From: Paragorgia papillata | Taxonomy: Eukaryota > Cnidaria > Anthozoa > Scleralcyonacea > Coralliidae | NCBI GenBank assembly: GCA_035771165.1 | Contig: JAWNZC010000311.1 | Span: 2,541,001 to 2,605,000 of the forward strand | Direction of reading: 5' to 3' | Length of the DNA stretch: 64,000 nt | In this document: positions 24,158 through 37,085 of the stretch, piece by piece | Layout: every line of letters starts with the position of its first letter | Numbering within the stretch: the first letter of the stretch is position 1 | Program-made: the position numbers and the translations under genes | The notes under the pieces: generated by a model | Told to the model about the DNA's origin: nothing | The model's input: only the letters and a program-made list of their open reading frames with translations | Database searches by the model: none

Positions 24158-25753
24158 AGCCTGCGTTACTGGATGAGGGGACTGGGGAGAGGGCTTAGAA
24201 GTAACGCCTGCACGGGAGCTCTTTGGTTCGCTGACGAACGGGATTTTAATTATTGTTTACGCCGACTGTGATTCGCTTAGCGCCCATAATCAGTCAATCA
24301 AGAAAGTTTAGTAAGTAAAATTAATAATTTCAATTCTAATTTCAAACAAAGCTGAAACGATTATCAAAGGAAATATGTAAACAGCATCTTGCAGTGCTTT
24401 TGCGATTTGATCAAATGAAAATGCTGAGTGTCAGTCAGCCTCCTCGACTCCCATACCATTCAACTAAGTTTTATATTTAAAACCTACGTGCAAGAGTTTG
24501 GAATATATCTTAATAATAGGAAGTTCCAGAATTTGATTTTGAAAGCGAACACCGTGAGACGCTTTGCTTTCACATGTCTCTGTCAGTCATAACATTTCTG
24601 AAAATATTTGCGAGCGAACACCGTGGGACGCCGCAGACATTTCCGTTCAATAATAGTATACCTTTCACTGAACTGTTGTATTTTGGTAAACACTCGCTGT
24701 CATTACTGTTTTTTCATGAATATTCGTTGCCATTGATAGAAACAGGGTTACTCTACCATTCACACCTAATTTTATAAATTTCCAGTCCACATTTTGAGAA
24801 ATATTTGCGAGCAGACACCGTGGGACGCCGCAGACATTTCCGTTAAATAATCACTACTATCTATATACCTTTCACAACTGTTCTATTTTGGTAAACACTC
24901 GATGTCATTACTGGGTTTTTTTTTCATGAATATTCGTTGCCATTGATAGAAACAGGATTACTCTACCATTCACACCTAATTTCATACATTTCCAGTCCAC
25001 AGTTTTAGAAATATTTGTCAGCAGACATCGTCGAACACTGCAGACATATTCCGTTAATATTAATTTATCCCTTCCACAGATTTGCGACAAACTATCAGTC
25101 TTTTAACTGCCTTTAATTGTACTATAATTGTCTTTTATACAAAGAGAATTATTGAAATAATAATTTACGCGAAATTTTACTGAATCACGATCGGAAATCG
25201 CATAGCAAATAGGCCACTTTCATGGGGCAGTTCGCAGTCCACGTGCGTGCTGGCTCAAGTGAGTTCTGAGGACATTTGAAACTGATGAATTTGAGAAGGT
25301 TAATGGCTTCGTACATCGCAAAAATTCCACGAGTTGTCAACAAGCCGTATTCTATGGCAAGCCCAACATTCGTGCTATGCGCTCGTGGAAGAATTATGGT
25401 CAAGCGACGATTTTGAGTGGAGATGTTTGACTTTGAGCTCGGGGTGTCCTCGCTGAAGTGTGCAGCCTGTCGGCCGTGTATTGATGACGTTTACACGTAA
25501 GATATTCGTTCTACGCATGCGTAACTAATACGGGTCAGCCCGTATTTCGCGAGCCTCGACAACCGCCATTTCCTGTCGTGTAAATGCTATGGATTTTGAA
25601 ATATTACAATTCATTTAATAGCTTCAGACATTGGCCGTTCGAGAGCATATTTCATTTGGGGATGTTTGACAAAACCAAAGAGCTCCACTGCAGGCGTTAC
25701 TTCTAAGCACTCTCCCCAGTCCCCTCATCCAGTAACGCCTGCTACGCGGGCTA
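24158..25753. mobile_element. 1.6-kb element with inverted ends and an internal satellite
   Basis: The left end (AGCCTGCGTTACTGGATGAG ... GAGCTCTTTGGTT) and right end (AACCAAAGAGCTCC ... CTCATCCAGTAACGCCTGCT) are inverse over about 75 bp, with an extra few bases near the right tip. Inside, about 2.3 tandem copies of a 200-210 bp unit (starting near 24,599, 24,796 and 25,006; ATATTTGCGAGC, ACCGTGGGACGCCGCAGAC) are present. No transposase was found, so it is a non-autonomous DNA transposon. Confidence 0.75.
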
Positions 25754-26085
25754 CAAACAACTTAGCCTTCGGTGTTTTGACCAGTGCGGCCAAAGGACTT
25801 CAAGCAGTGTAACTAAAAATGCCTCCTGGTAAAACTGAACAGTCTGAAAAAAATTCAACATCTATCACACATGATCGAAATGCTATTAAGAGAATTTTCG
25901 TAAACTTCACTTTACTCTGTTCAAAACATGTAGTTATAGGTAATTTTATGAAAATTCGAAAGGAAATTTTCAAACGTTCCTAGGCGGAGAGTGGCAATTT
26001 GCCTACATTTCACCATAATTCTCTGCCCAGGGTCGCGCTTTTGAACACTTCATTGTAAAAAATTCAAATTTGCCTGACCTGCCCT

Positions 26086-26111
26086 CCCCCCCCCCCCCCC
26101 CCCCCCCCCCC
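26086..26111. repeat. Poly-C tract (about 26)
   Basis: An uninterrupted C run in otherwise AT-rich DNA. Its length is likely unreliable in the assembly. Confidence 0.8.
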
Positions 26112-26694
26112 TTCGGGCTTAGCACTGATTCGTGCATAACAGCCAACATATTTTGTCCGCATAAATTTCTTATATACATGTATATAGTGTAAATACCGAG
26201 CACTGTGATATATACTTCTCAAGGAAAATCATAATCGAGACAGGTTTGATATGTGATCAAATACTTGGACACCAAAAACATACAAATGCGATGCGAAAAC
26301 TGAAACAAAATAGAATTTGCAAAGTGCACACGTCTACAAATCTACAAAATACCTCAATGAGTGGTCTTGTGAACTCCTGATATGTCACGATTTGCCCATA
26401 CTCCGCCCGAGTAAGTCAATTTCACAATAATATCTCGCAACGTAAACTCCTATTAAGTACAGCAAAATCTCCATTATATGCTAAGTTCAGGCCAGTGTAG
26501 TGTTGTTCGAAGTGCTCGACGACGAAATGCACACGTCCACATTTCTTGTACGATGTTTGATTCTTAATTTTGTGTTGATTTAGAGACATCTTAGCTTGTA
26601 TTCGCTCCGCCAAATACATTGAAAATAGTCTGTTTTTTATGAAAACTGTAAGCTGACCCTGTTACCAATGCAAGCATGCCAGAGAAGACAACCT

Positions 26695-27003
26695 GTCGTA
26701 CGCTATGTAGCCTGCAGAATCGTACGCTATATAACCCGCGAAGTCGTACGCTATATAGCCTGCAGAATCGTACGCTATATAGCCTGCAGAATCGCACGCT
26801 ATAGCGCTCGGAGTCGTACGCTATATAGCCTGCAGAATCGTACGCTATATAGCCGGCAGAATCGTACGCTATAGCCCACAAAGTCGTACGCTATATAGCC
26901 TGCGGAATCGTACGCTATATAGCCCGCGGAATCGTATGCTATAGCCCGCGAAGTCGTACGCTATAGCCCGCGGAATCGTGCGCTATAGGTCGCGGAACCG
27001 TAC
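26695..27003. repeat. 22-24 bp tandem repeat, about 13 copies
   Basis: The unit TCGTACGCTATATAGCCTGC(A)GAA is repeated with variants missing a TA step. The core CTATATAG is palindromic. It is GC-richer than the flanks. The frames open on both strands are a product of the repeat, not genes. Confidence 0.9.
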
Positions 27004-28393
27004 GCCTCGGGAACGAGAATGCAAGCGACGTTTTTGACGCCAGGAATAATTTTGGCGGCTTTTAACGACATGTCCGAGGCGAGGAGCAAAGCTTTCCGCA
27101 AGTAAATACAATTTTTATACTGCTTCAAATTTGCTTGATCGTGATAAATTTGTGTTTATTCTGGTTGTGAGTCGTTCGGTCGTTCGACTGTTAATTCGTT
27201 CGTTGGTGCGAAATCAATAGCGACGTTTTTGACGTCATACAGATCACCGCTTTTTAGCAACGCCTGCCACTCAGGCTATTAGCAAGACTATATACGCCGG
27301 ATTCTCGAAATTTTTAGTGAATACTCCTACCATGCTCTCCTGTTTACCAGAACAAAAACATTGCCAACAAATGTTTCACTTCATAGACACTTTAAACGGT
27401 GCATAATTACTCGGGCTACCGCAGGTAGACGAGTCTAGGTTTCGGCTTCGGTCGTGTTATTTTTTGCGTCGGGATATTGCCCGGACAGGCTTTGCGAAAC
27501 CGAGATTTCACTTTCATGGCGAGTTGTCTCTTGAACGAAGCTTTTCTTGCCATTTTATCGATGTTTTTGGCACACTACACAGCAGTCGTCTCAAACAAAG
27601 ATGTCAGAGTAGTCGGACTGTCAGCGAATCAAGGTGTATTAAAAATAATTGGAAACTTTAAACTGAAGGAATGATGGCCGTCAGATAAATCATGTTTAAT
27701 AATTGCGAAACCGAGGTTTGGCCGAGTTGTCCCCAGATCAGTGGTTGGCGACGTCTCTTTTGAACGAAGCTTTTATTGCCATTTTATCGATGTTTTTGAA
27801 TATTCGCAAGACATTTCACTGTTTAATAGTAGATCCGTCGATAAATCGTTAATTATCCGTGTATGGATTAAAAATTTTGAAAAGTTGTTGCACACAACTT
27901 CTCAAACTCATTAATAATTCATGAGCTAATTAGCCAATCAGGCGAGGATATTTCGTCATGTGCATAGGTTTTAAAACCCAGTAAACGTCGCCCAAACCGA
28001 ATTTGTAATTAAGAAATCAGATAATAAACGGCTTAGACAAAGAACAGTTTATTACCACATTTCTTAATCATAAATTCAAAATGACATAGAGGCATACATA
28101 CCAAATTTATGATTGCAAGTTATTTTTATTTCATACACTTACACACAAATGATCATTTCCACACATTTAAGGCTTCATTAGTTCATTCTGAAGTAGTGTC
28201 CTTTTTTACAACAAAATTTACATTATATAGTTGTAGAAATATGGGGATTGCAAAGACACAGCATTAACTTTTGTAGAAACACACTGTTCTGACACTGAGC
28301 TAACGTTAAGTTTTCCAACTTCCGCTTCACTTGAAACGCTTTCCTTCTCTTTCATATCTATATGATTTGGACCCAAAATACTAGACACATTCT
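27004..28393. other. Intergenic DNA with a local duplication
   Basis: GCGACGTTTTTGACG occurs at about 27,028 and 27,221. A block with GAACGAAGCTTTT(C/A)TTGCC and ATTTTATCGATGTTTTTG occurs at about 27,530 and 27,757, a diverged direct duplication. No gene was recognised. Confidence 0.5.
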
Positions 28394-29165
28394 AAATCTG
28401 TTCTTCATTAGGTTTCTCGTATCTAAATAGAGCATTAGACTTATGGCCAGTCCTTTCCCGAATAATCTTCTCTTCAAATCCATGTTGAAAAAGGGAAGTG
28501 GCACATGTTACTCTAAGCGAATGACAACTCTTAACTTTTAATTTATTCCGACAGCTTTACACATGTCTGGCAAACTCTTACTTATTAATGTATTGATGCC
28601 AACAGGGCTTTTCCCAAAACTCGAATCTTTCGAATTTGGCCGGAAATAGAAAGCCTCCACTTTCCTATCGGTTTCACACTTTACAAGATCAATATAAAGC
28701 CTATATATATCAACAAGACAACGGTCATATTTCTCACCTTCTTTGTGACAAACATAGCGAACTGACCTTGGAACATATTTCAAATCATTTAACCCACCAT
28801 GAAACGTTTTACTCACGTTCTCTTCAAACTTGATGTAATTTGTTCCTATCTCGAAATTATTTACGGTTATATTACGGTGTTCAGCGCGTCTAAGGCCGAA
28901 CAACTTCCATTATAATAATACACAGTATTTAACAAACTTTTCGATGAACACATACCCAGTTATCCCTCTAGCCAAAACTTTTCTTCTTCCTCTTCGCTAA
29001 CAGCTTCCCATTCGTCCTTCTTTCCACCCAGCCCATGACTCCTTCGCTTGTACTTTTTTTCATTTCGCAATCTAGCAGTCGTTGAAACCTTAAAAATCTG
29101 AACAGGCAAAACGTTAAGATAAATCTTTTTGAACGATCTATGACCGTGTAGTCTATAAACAAGTT
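28394..29165 (-). pseudogene. Crypton-type tyrosine recombinase, decayed
   Basis: On the minus strand, 28903-28538 encodes FGLRRAEHR (first catalytic Arg region), FHGGLNDLKYVPR and a block ending DMCKAVGIN. A one-base shift near 28,530 leads to CHSLRVT (His-x-x-Arg), IIRERTGHKS (Gly-His) and LFRYEKP (the likely nucleophile Tyr), ending at a TAG at 28,394. Upstream to 29,165 another shifted segment has LLDCEMKKSTSEGV and an Arg/Lys-rich stretch typical of the N-terminal side. The pattern matches Cryptons and their domesticated relatives (the KIAA1958/ZMYM-type DUF3504 family). Catalytic residues survive, but frameshifts and at least one stop make it dead. No ends were identified. Confidence 0.75.
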
Positions 29166-31354
29166 GCGTATGAAAATTAATTCTTACCGTTTATCTGACC
29201 TATCCAATGGACTTACAGCTAATGAACCGTTTTTCTCCTCAAGATGGCGCTTCAAGGCAGCTATTAAACCGTAAACGCTATGTGCAAGTTACTTTTGGCC
29301 ATCTTTTTTTACTACCTGTTGCACAAACTTTCCAAGCCAGACGCCAAACTTTCTGCATTGAATTGTTCAATCACTGTGTCCACGCTCTGGAACGACGAAT
29401 CTTCCATTTTATCGCTAGTTTAACATTGTCGAATTATTAAAATAAATACACTTTTAATAAATATCTGTAAATGCTTATTATTTATCATTTGCTTCACCGT
29501 TGTACCAAATTCGCAAGAAACTCGATTGCCGTTGTCTGGCCAGGACGCCTTGTTTTCGTGAGTTTTCGGTGGATTCAATTCAGCGTTTTGAAAAACATTT
29601 AGCTTAGTTTAGTCGAGAATTCCTGTTTGAAAAAAGGCCTGATTCTCAATGACCAAACACGTAAATTCTGCCCTGTGGTGTACTTTCCTTTCGCAGCCAA
29701 AATAGTTGACTTTGTTTACCAAGTCTTTCGTTCGCCCGATTTAGAAAACACTCTAAATTGCCGTCCCATGGACTTCGTTGTATGGCAGTCAGGGCACAGA
29801 GACGACACGACCCATCATTTCATATTCTTTCGACGTTTTTACGGGTGTTTCGCCAGCTTTCCTCACATTTTCATTCATTTTCAAGTTGTTTTAACAACCA
29901 GCAAGTCTGGTATCACTTATTTAATATAATTTGAGCCCAAAAACAAATGCCAGCGAGTCACCCCGCCGCCCGCCTTGTTTCCACCAATAAGAATACCTAA
30001 AACATTCAATGTTATCTCGACCAATCAGATGTGGTGATACCTCAGCCTGTGCCAGGGCCATTTGTTCTTGGCCGCCATCTTGGACCAGCCCCCACAAATG
30101 GCCCTGGGGACGAGGTTGGGTATACTCCCGCAAAGGAGCCTGGAACGAGTGATAGGCCAAGTATTAGAATATTTCGCATTTCCGTACATTTCACGAAAAA
30201 AATGTAAAAAGTTACTAGAAAATATAACTTTCTTGGTTCATCACTACCGTATTACAAGAAATAGTGAAATTGGGTCTTATACAATCTTTGACAAAAATAG
30301 TTGTAACAGGGAACCCCCCGTCCCCCGATTCAACCGCTGCCAAACATTTTGCGCATGCGCGACGTCCGAGTTCGTTCTCACGAAAAGAACGGGAAAACAC
30401 TGAAATATTTGGACTGGTCCGAGAGTCCGACATAAAAGTTAAAAATATAAACATACTATCAAAAAGATAAGGTAGGTAATTTGTGCACGACTTCTTTGTC
30501 AATATTGTAACATATTCTGAAATTACCCTTTCGTAATTCTCTTAACCCTTTTTTTAAAACACAAATGAATAGTCGAGTCTTACAAGTCTTCATTGTCTGG
30601 GTGTTGTTGCAACGGCTAGTTCCCACTTCTCTTGCAATGTTTACTATAGAACTTTTTACATATTTAGTTTAATACATATTTTACATATTTTACATATTCA
30701 GAACTTGTGGTTTAATCTAGTGAAATGCTACACATTAATTTAGAAGGTATAGATTCGATTAACTGTTTAAAATGTTTAGACTGCTTTAAATCGTTTTGAT
30801 CGTTTAAAGCGTTAAATGGTGCGAGGATCGTTTGCATCCAATCTTTAATGGTTTGTAAACAATTTAACTTTTAGGCAATTGAACTCAGCAAATAAAAATT
30901 AGATGAATATAGAACAATCACAAGAGTGTGTAAACTTTTGAAACGATTTATTAGTGAGAAAAACAATCAACAACAATTATCTAAACCTACACATCACATA
31001 CAAAAATATTTGGAAAGATAAACAAAATGTTAACACGGTTAAATGCACGAGAAAGTTTGCTTCTTCACTGTTTTCAATCTTCTTTCCGTGTTTTCACAAG
31101 CACCGCCTTTGCGGAAGACGGCTATATAAAAAAATCGCGAGAAAAAAACCCAAAACATGTTAAATAAAACATCACGGCAATTATGACTACACGGGATAAT
31201 GACAATTGCATGTCCTCTCCTTAGTCACTCAATTAAAAAAATTAATTTATAAATTGTCAGTATTTTTTGTTTGTTTTGTTTCTGATTTGAATGTACTATT
31301 CTTATTTGAAACATAACAAACAGAAGGGGAGATTTTGCGTTATTGTACGTATTT
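29166..31354. other. Intergenic, one hairpin MITE
   Basis: No supportable gene. A 14-bp perfect inverted repeat, CCAGGGCCATTTGT (30,052-30,065) and its inverse (30,094-30,107), encloses GGCCGCCATCTTGG, a YY1-like motif, and continues into GGGACGAGGTTGGG, like the ends of the element at 19.5 kb. Short frames near 29,207, 29,627 and 30,954 were not recognised. Confidence 0.45.
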
Positions 31355-31965
31355 CTAGTATAATAATATATAGGGCAAAATTACTCAAATATGACTGGCT
31401 AATTTTTCTGTAATTCAGGGCAAAATTACTTGCACTTGATTGGTTCCTTGGTCAGCAGTTCTTGCAAGTGATTCGTCGCTTGGATACTTAGCAACAGTGA
31501 ACCTCAGAAGATTGACATTTTCAACAGATCTGCAAGGTTTTTCGGTCTGAAAATGCTTTTTTGTTTACTTTGAACTAATTTAAACTATTGAAGGAGTGTA
31601 AATATTAGTGAAAATGAATACACTAGAAAATTTACGAACTTTTGCCGGTATTTGCAAAAAGAAAGCAACAGGCACAGCGATAGAGCGACGAAAATTGGAA
31701 TGTTGTCGAGTGTCGCCCGTGATAAGGTACGTGTACTTTGACATTTTCTGGACATAACATAGCTCTTGAATAATTTTGCCCACTATATTATTAACACCTA
31801 ATCGCATGAGTTCTCGTAAAATTAAGGTTTAATTTCACTCGTGTTTTCAAAATCTTACAAATTACCCTCGTCGCTTCGCGACTCGGGCAATTTCGTAAAA
31901 TTTTGAAAACACTCGTGAAATTAAACCTTAATTTTCCTCGGCCCCATGCGATTACCTATACTAAT
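31355..31965. repeat. Tandem duplication, copy 1
   Basis: A unit of about 610 bp beginning with ATATAGGGCAAAATTACT and ending with CCCCATGCGATTACCTATAC. Copy 2 follows directly (31,966-32,152) and resumes at 37,693-38,107 after an LTR retrotransposon. A 30-bp near-perfect hairpin (31,824-31,853 with 31,900-31,929) lies near its end, around a loop with TCGCTTCGCGACTCGGGC. Confidence 0.8.
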
Positions 31966-32152
31966 AATATACAGGGCAAAATTACTTGGATATGATTTGC
32001 TAATGAAGAGTGCATTTTTTGTAAATCAGCGCAAAATTCCTTGCACTTAATTGGTTCCTTGAACAGCAATACTTGAATGTGATTGGCCGCTTTGTTACTT
32101 AGCAACAGTGTACCTCTGGGAACTGACTTTTTCAACAAATCTGCATGGTTTT
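31966..32152. repeat. Tandem duplication, copy 2, left part
   Basis: Matches the start of copy 1 (ATACAGGGCAAAATTACTT, TTAGCAACAGTG, CTGCATGGTTTT) and stops where the LTR retrotransposon begins. Confidence 0.8.
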
Positions 32153-32329
32153 TACAGCGTAATAGATAAACAACCGTTCAGACAGAGACCTGGGAACGAG
32201 TCCCAGCGACAGGGACCTGGGAACGAGTTTACATGTGTTCACATTTTATAGATCTCTCATCATTCTTTGATGAGATGTTATAGTTAATAAAAGTCTTTCT
32301 CACACAAGAAATGGACGAGTTCCTATTTA
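32153..32329 (+). repeat. 5' LTR
   Basis: Starts TACAGCGTAATAG (3' copy TAGAGCGTAATAG) and ends GAGTTCCTATTTA in both copies. It lacks the usual TG..CA ends, so the limits rest on the flanking duplication and may be off by 1-2 bp. Confidence 0.85.
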
Positions 32330-32530
32330 TGATGAGAGAACTATTTACAAGGGACCCCACAAGCAACTGAAAATTGGGCGACAAGCTTCTTTCTTCGTTA
32401 TAAGTTGGCAAAACAACAGGAAATTCGATCTCCGACTCGGCCGCCATCTTGGATTTTGTAAAGTTGTTTTAACTTGGTAAAACAAAACTCAACCTCAAAG
32501 CCATAAAGAAACTCAAGAAACAGCACAACG

Positions 32531-33334
32531 ATGCCAAACTACAAGTGCCCATTTCCCGACTGCATCTATGAAACGGAAGACGTCACAGATGCACTCGCTG
32601 CTGTATTGATTCAGGTCCTCTCTACAGGCACACACTGCTCCAACGAACACTCCTGCACCAACATTGACAACAGCCAAGTCTGAGAGGGTCAAGCGCCCCA
32701 CAGTGTCTGCTGCAGGATCAAGTGAGGAATGGTCCTACTTTGTTACCCGCTGGCAGGACTATACTGAGGCCACAAAAGTGACAGGCACAGACAAAGTAAT
32801 ACAACTGCTCGAATGTTGTGACGAACAACTCCGTAAAGACCTTACACGGAATGCCGGTGGCTCACTCACCAACAAAAGTGTAGACGAAGTGAGATGATGG
32901 CAACAAAAAAACTTGCTGTGCCAGAGGAAAGCACAATGGTCGCTGGCGTGCAACTCCACAACATGCAACAAGACAGAGATGAAACAATACGCAGTTTTGG
33001 CGCACGCTTACGTGGGCAAGCTGGTGTCTGTAAATTTCTTACCAGTTGCCATGGCTGTGATGCAGAGGTAAACTACACCAATACCGTCTTCCGGGACGAC
33101 CTAACACGTGGCCTTACCGACAGTCAAATCCAATTGGACTTACTTGGTGACAAGAACCAAGACATGACCTTGGAAGAAGTATTTCAGTACATCGAAGCGA
33201 AAGAGGCTGGTAAAAGATCTGATGGACACCTCTTAGAAACCCAGAGAGCTGATGCTACCCGCAGTCAATACCGCCGTGGCAAACAGGAGAAGCTCAAAAA
33301 CCGCCAATCTGACAATAAAAATGAAACATGTTAA
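32531..33334 (+). pseudogene. gag-like region of the LTR element
   Basis: Opens with ATG and a CPFPDC...GTH Zn-finger-like segment (32,531 on), breaks near 32,660, resumes with KRPTVSAAGSSEEWSYF, and shifts again near 32,893 into a frame with ETIRSFGARLRGQAG and ENKEAG-like residues. Such proteins form the particle of Ty3/gypsy elements. At least two frameshifts and a terminal TAA at 33,332-33,334 precede the nucleocapsid segment. Confidence 0.75.
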
Positions 33335-33960
33335 TATTGTGGCAAGCGCGGCCATGGAAAAAACGCTCCACCAAAGGTAAGGAAGAGTGACTGCCCCGCA
33401 TACGGAAAGACATGCGACCATTGCGGTCGAACCAACCACTTTGAAGCAGTGTGCCGAAGCAAGGACAACACAAGAAACCGACAACCCACCCACCCCAGTG
33501 GTGCTACTAGAGAGACTGAAGGCGCCATCTTTGATGCCCTCTGCAACACAACCAGTTCCACCCAGGATCCAGACAGACACGCCATCTCACTAGATCATCA
33601 CCTGTACAACCACCTCAATGACCGATGGGTCCGACAAATATCCAAACCTCAACCATTCCTTGCACTAACAGCCAAAATCCGAGACTATGCAGCTGTTGGA
33701 ATGAAGCTTGTTACCTCCCAACCAAAGACAATACGACTGACATCATGACACCATGGCCGACATCGGCTGTCAGAGCTGCCTAGCTACCATGCAAGTGATC
33801 CAACGCCTTGGCCTACGTGAGAATGATCTGATTCCTGTTACAATGCACATGTACGCCGCAAGCAACAACGGCATTAAGATCCTCGGCGCCGCCATCATAA
33901 AATGTTCTGCAGATCCAAATCCGGGCAGACTCTTGAAACTCGACAAATCACTAACGTAAC
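33335..33960 (+). pseudogene. Zinc knuckles and aspartic protease
   Basis: The nucleocapsid part has CDHCGRTNHFEAVC, a good CCHC knuckle, after a weaker first one. A frame from 33,753 carries ADIGCQSC at the place where an aspartic protease has DTG, so the active-site Thr is replaced. Processing of a polyprotein would be lost even if the frame were open. Confidence 0.6.
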
Positions 33961-34037
33961 AAGAGATTCCAACAAACTGTTCCTGAGTCACGAGGCCTGC
34001 ATGGCACTAGCCATGATCTCCGAAAACTTCCCCACTG

Positions 34038-35045
34038 TTGGTGAAACCCTATCAAGTGAGCACAGAGATGGAGCCGGACATAGAGCCTGATACGACCGAA
34101 CAAAGCAACACAAACGCTGTAGCGCCTACACCCAAGAGTGCACTCACGGCACCATGCAACCTCCCACGCCGCCAAGCACCACCAGCCAAGCCGACTCAAC
34201 TACCCTTCCCAGCAACCGAGGCTAATAAGAAGCGCCTACAACAATGGCTTCTGGACTACTACAGGTCAAGTACATTCAACACGTGTGAGCACCAGCCACT
34301 ACCACTGATGGAGAGTACCCCGATGAGACTCATGGTCGACCCCAACGCGGAGCCCGGAGCCCACCACAACCCCATCCCAGTACTACTGCACTGGAAAAAC
34401 GATGTAAAGGCCGGTCTTGACCAGGATGTGTTGCTGGGTGTCCTCGAACAAGTCCCAGTGGGAGAGCCTGTAACATGGTGCCACCGTAAGGTGGCGTGCA
34501 CAAAGAAGAATGGCAAACCCCGACGCACAGTGGACTTCCAGTCACTCAACGCCCACGCAACACGCGAGACCCACCACACACAGAGCCCATTCCACCAAGT
34601 TCGCTCTATACCACATGGTAAAAAGAAGACCGTATTCGACTGTCGGAATGGCTACCACAGCGTCCCACTCCATACAGATGACCGCTACCTCACCACATTC
34701 ATAACCCCATGGGGACGATACCGATACAAGACTGCACCTCAGGGCTACATAGCATCAGGCGACGGTTACTCGAGACGATTTGATGAGATTGTCTCTCACA
34801 TCCCGAACAAAACCAAGTGCATCGACGACACACTTCTATGGGCAGACAACCTCACCGCTAGCTTTTACCAGGCAGTTTATTGGCTCGACATCTGCGGACG
34901 CCATGGCATCACACTCAACCCGAGAAGTTTGTGTTTGGCCAAGACACCGTCGAGTTCGCGGGATTCGAGATCACCACTAACAACGTGCGACCATGCAAGA
35001 AGTACTTCGACCCCATCCGTAACTTTCCAAAGCCAGCAAACATAA
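34038..35045 (+). pseudogene. Reverse transcriptase of the LTR element
   Basis: Shows PRRTVDFQSLN, FDCRNGYHSVPL (first catalytic Asp), TAPQGYIASGDGY and the catalytic box CIDDTLLWAD. A frameshift near 34,920 moves the connection and RNase H to the next frame. The same text pattern is familiar from cnidarian gypsy elements. Confidence 0.8.
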
Positions 35046-35965
35046 AATACATGCGCTCCTGGTTCGGCCTCATCAACCAGGTGTCATACGCATTTGCCGC
35101 GACAGAGCGCATGCTACCGTTCCGTCAGTTACTCAAACCTGGAACGCCATTCCTCTGGGACGACAAACTCGACCAGGTCTTCGAAGAATCCAGATCAGTG
35201 ATCATCGGCGAGATCGAGGAGGGAGTCCGCATCTTCGACAAATCTAAGCCAACCTTCCTAGCCACGGATTGGTCAAAAACCGGCATCGGATACTGGCTCT
35301 TCCAAAAGCACTGCCAGTGCACATCCACCGAGCCCTTCCGATGCCCCACAGGTTGGAAAACAACACCCATAGGGAGCCGCTTCACCAAGGCTGCAAAGTC
35401 ACGCTATGCCCCAGTTGAGGGAGACGCCCTCACCGTAGCCGACGTCTTAGACAAAGCCATATTCTTCGTCCTGGGCTGCAGTGACCTAATCATCGCGGTG
35501 GACCACAAGCCCTTGCTCAAGGTGCTTGGTGATCGAAACCTCGAGGATATCTCCAACGCCAGGCTCCGTAACCTCAAAGAGAAGACGCTACGCTACAGAT
35601 TCAGAATGGTACACATTTCTGGTGTGAGACACAAAGCGGCCGACGGAGTTTCCCGCCACCCCACCTGGCCAGCAAATCCAGAAAAACTCATCTTATCAGA
35701 CGATGTAGCAACCACCAGCTATTTAGTCATCCCACCCCCACTTGCCACCATTGGGCGCTCCTTTTTGGCTGGCATTCGCTGTGAGGAGCGTCCATCACCA
35801 TCCTACTCCTCTACTATTAACGACCAACTAACATCATCTGCTTCTTCAACACTGAGCACTATGGCATTAACATGGGACAGAGTCAAGCTTGCAACAACAA
35901 ACAACAAAGAGATGGTCCAGCTAGTCTCCATCATCGAATCGGGCTTCCCTGAGTCTCGACACTAG
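34880..35965 (+). pseudogene. RNase H and tether of the LTR element
   Basis: Includes EFAGFEITTN, RSWFGLINQVSYAF and the RNase H core FLATDWSKTGIGYWLF, IAVDHKPLLKVLG and GVRHKAADGVSRHP. The frame stops at 35,963-35,965, just before the integrase zinc region. Confidence 0.8.
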
Positions 35966-36016
35966 CTGCCACCAACACTCCATGAGTACCACCAATTCCG
36001 TGGACACCTATACACA

Positions 36017-37085
36017 GTGGACGGTGTCATCCTCTACAAGGACCGCATCGTCCTACCACCCTCACTCCGGCAACATGTTCTGACTGTACTCCACTCCGCA
36101 CACCAGGGCGTAACCTCCATGACCGCACGTGCAGAAACAACCGTGTTCTGGCCAGACATCACTTCAGCCATTAAAGCCTTGCGGGGAAACTGCAACTGCT
36201 GCAATCGCATGGCACCATCACAACCCAATGCCCCTCCCTCACCACCTACACCACCAGCATATCCCTTCCAGTACGTGTGTGCCGACTTATTCCACTACAA
36301 GGGGGTGAACTACCTTGTTGTGGTGGACCGATACTCCAATTGGCCCATCATCGAACGGGCACATGAGGTTGCAAAGGGTCTCATTAACTGCTTGCGACGC
36401 ATATTTGTGACATTTGGTATCCCAGATGAGTGTGCAACAGATGGTGGTCCCGAGTTCACAGCAGCCAACACGCGCAAATTCTTAAAGGGGTGGTGAGTAC
36501 ACCACCGACTGTCATCCGTGGCATTTCCCCATTCGAACTACAGGGCAAAAGTCGGCGTGAAAACTGTCAAACGACTCATCACCAACAACACCAGCCCAAA
36601 TGGCAGTCCTGACACAGACGCACTACAACGCGCCATACTCCAGTACCGCAATACTCCGGACCCTGACACGAAGCTGTCTCCAGCCCAGTGCGTATTTGGA
36701 AGACCAATCAAAGATTTCATACCCATCCTACCTGGCCGCTACATGCAGGCCCCATCCCACATGGAGAGACACGCTAGCCACCCGAGAGGAAGCCCTGAGG
36801 AACAGACACATGAAGACAGCCGAGAGATGGACAGAACACACTAGGAGACTCCCACCACTGGTAGTTGGTAACCATGTGCGGATCCAGAACCAGATCGGTC
36901 CACATCCTACCAAATGGGACAAGACAGGCATTGTTATTGAAGTCCACGTTGTACTTGTCGATGGCTCAGGCAGGATCACCATACGCAATCGCAAGTTCTT
37001 GAGGAAGTATGTTCCTGTCCAAAAGCAACAACCCAGACGTACCATCGATGATGATCTCCAATACATCACAAAGCCACAGTCCTAA
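36017..37085 (+). pseudogene. Integrase of the LTR element, inactive
   Basis: Frame 36017-36496 has an HHCC-like region, CADLF (first Asp) and ATDGGPEF (second Asp). After a shift near 36,490 the third position reads RAKVGVKT where relatives have Glu, so the DDE triad is incomplete. A further shift near 36,720-36,840 leads to a C-terminal segment (GNHVRIQNQIG, TKWDKTGIVIEV) ending at 37,085. Confidence 0.8.

Noticed and set aside
26668..26881. Frames on both strands over the satellite at 26.7 kb
   Set aside because: The repeat has no stop in these frames; the peptides are repeats of the unit.
26695..27003. CRISPR array
   Set aside because: Tandem units have no unique spacers, and the genome is eukaryotic.
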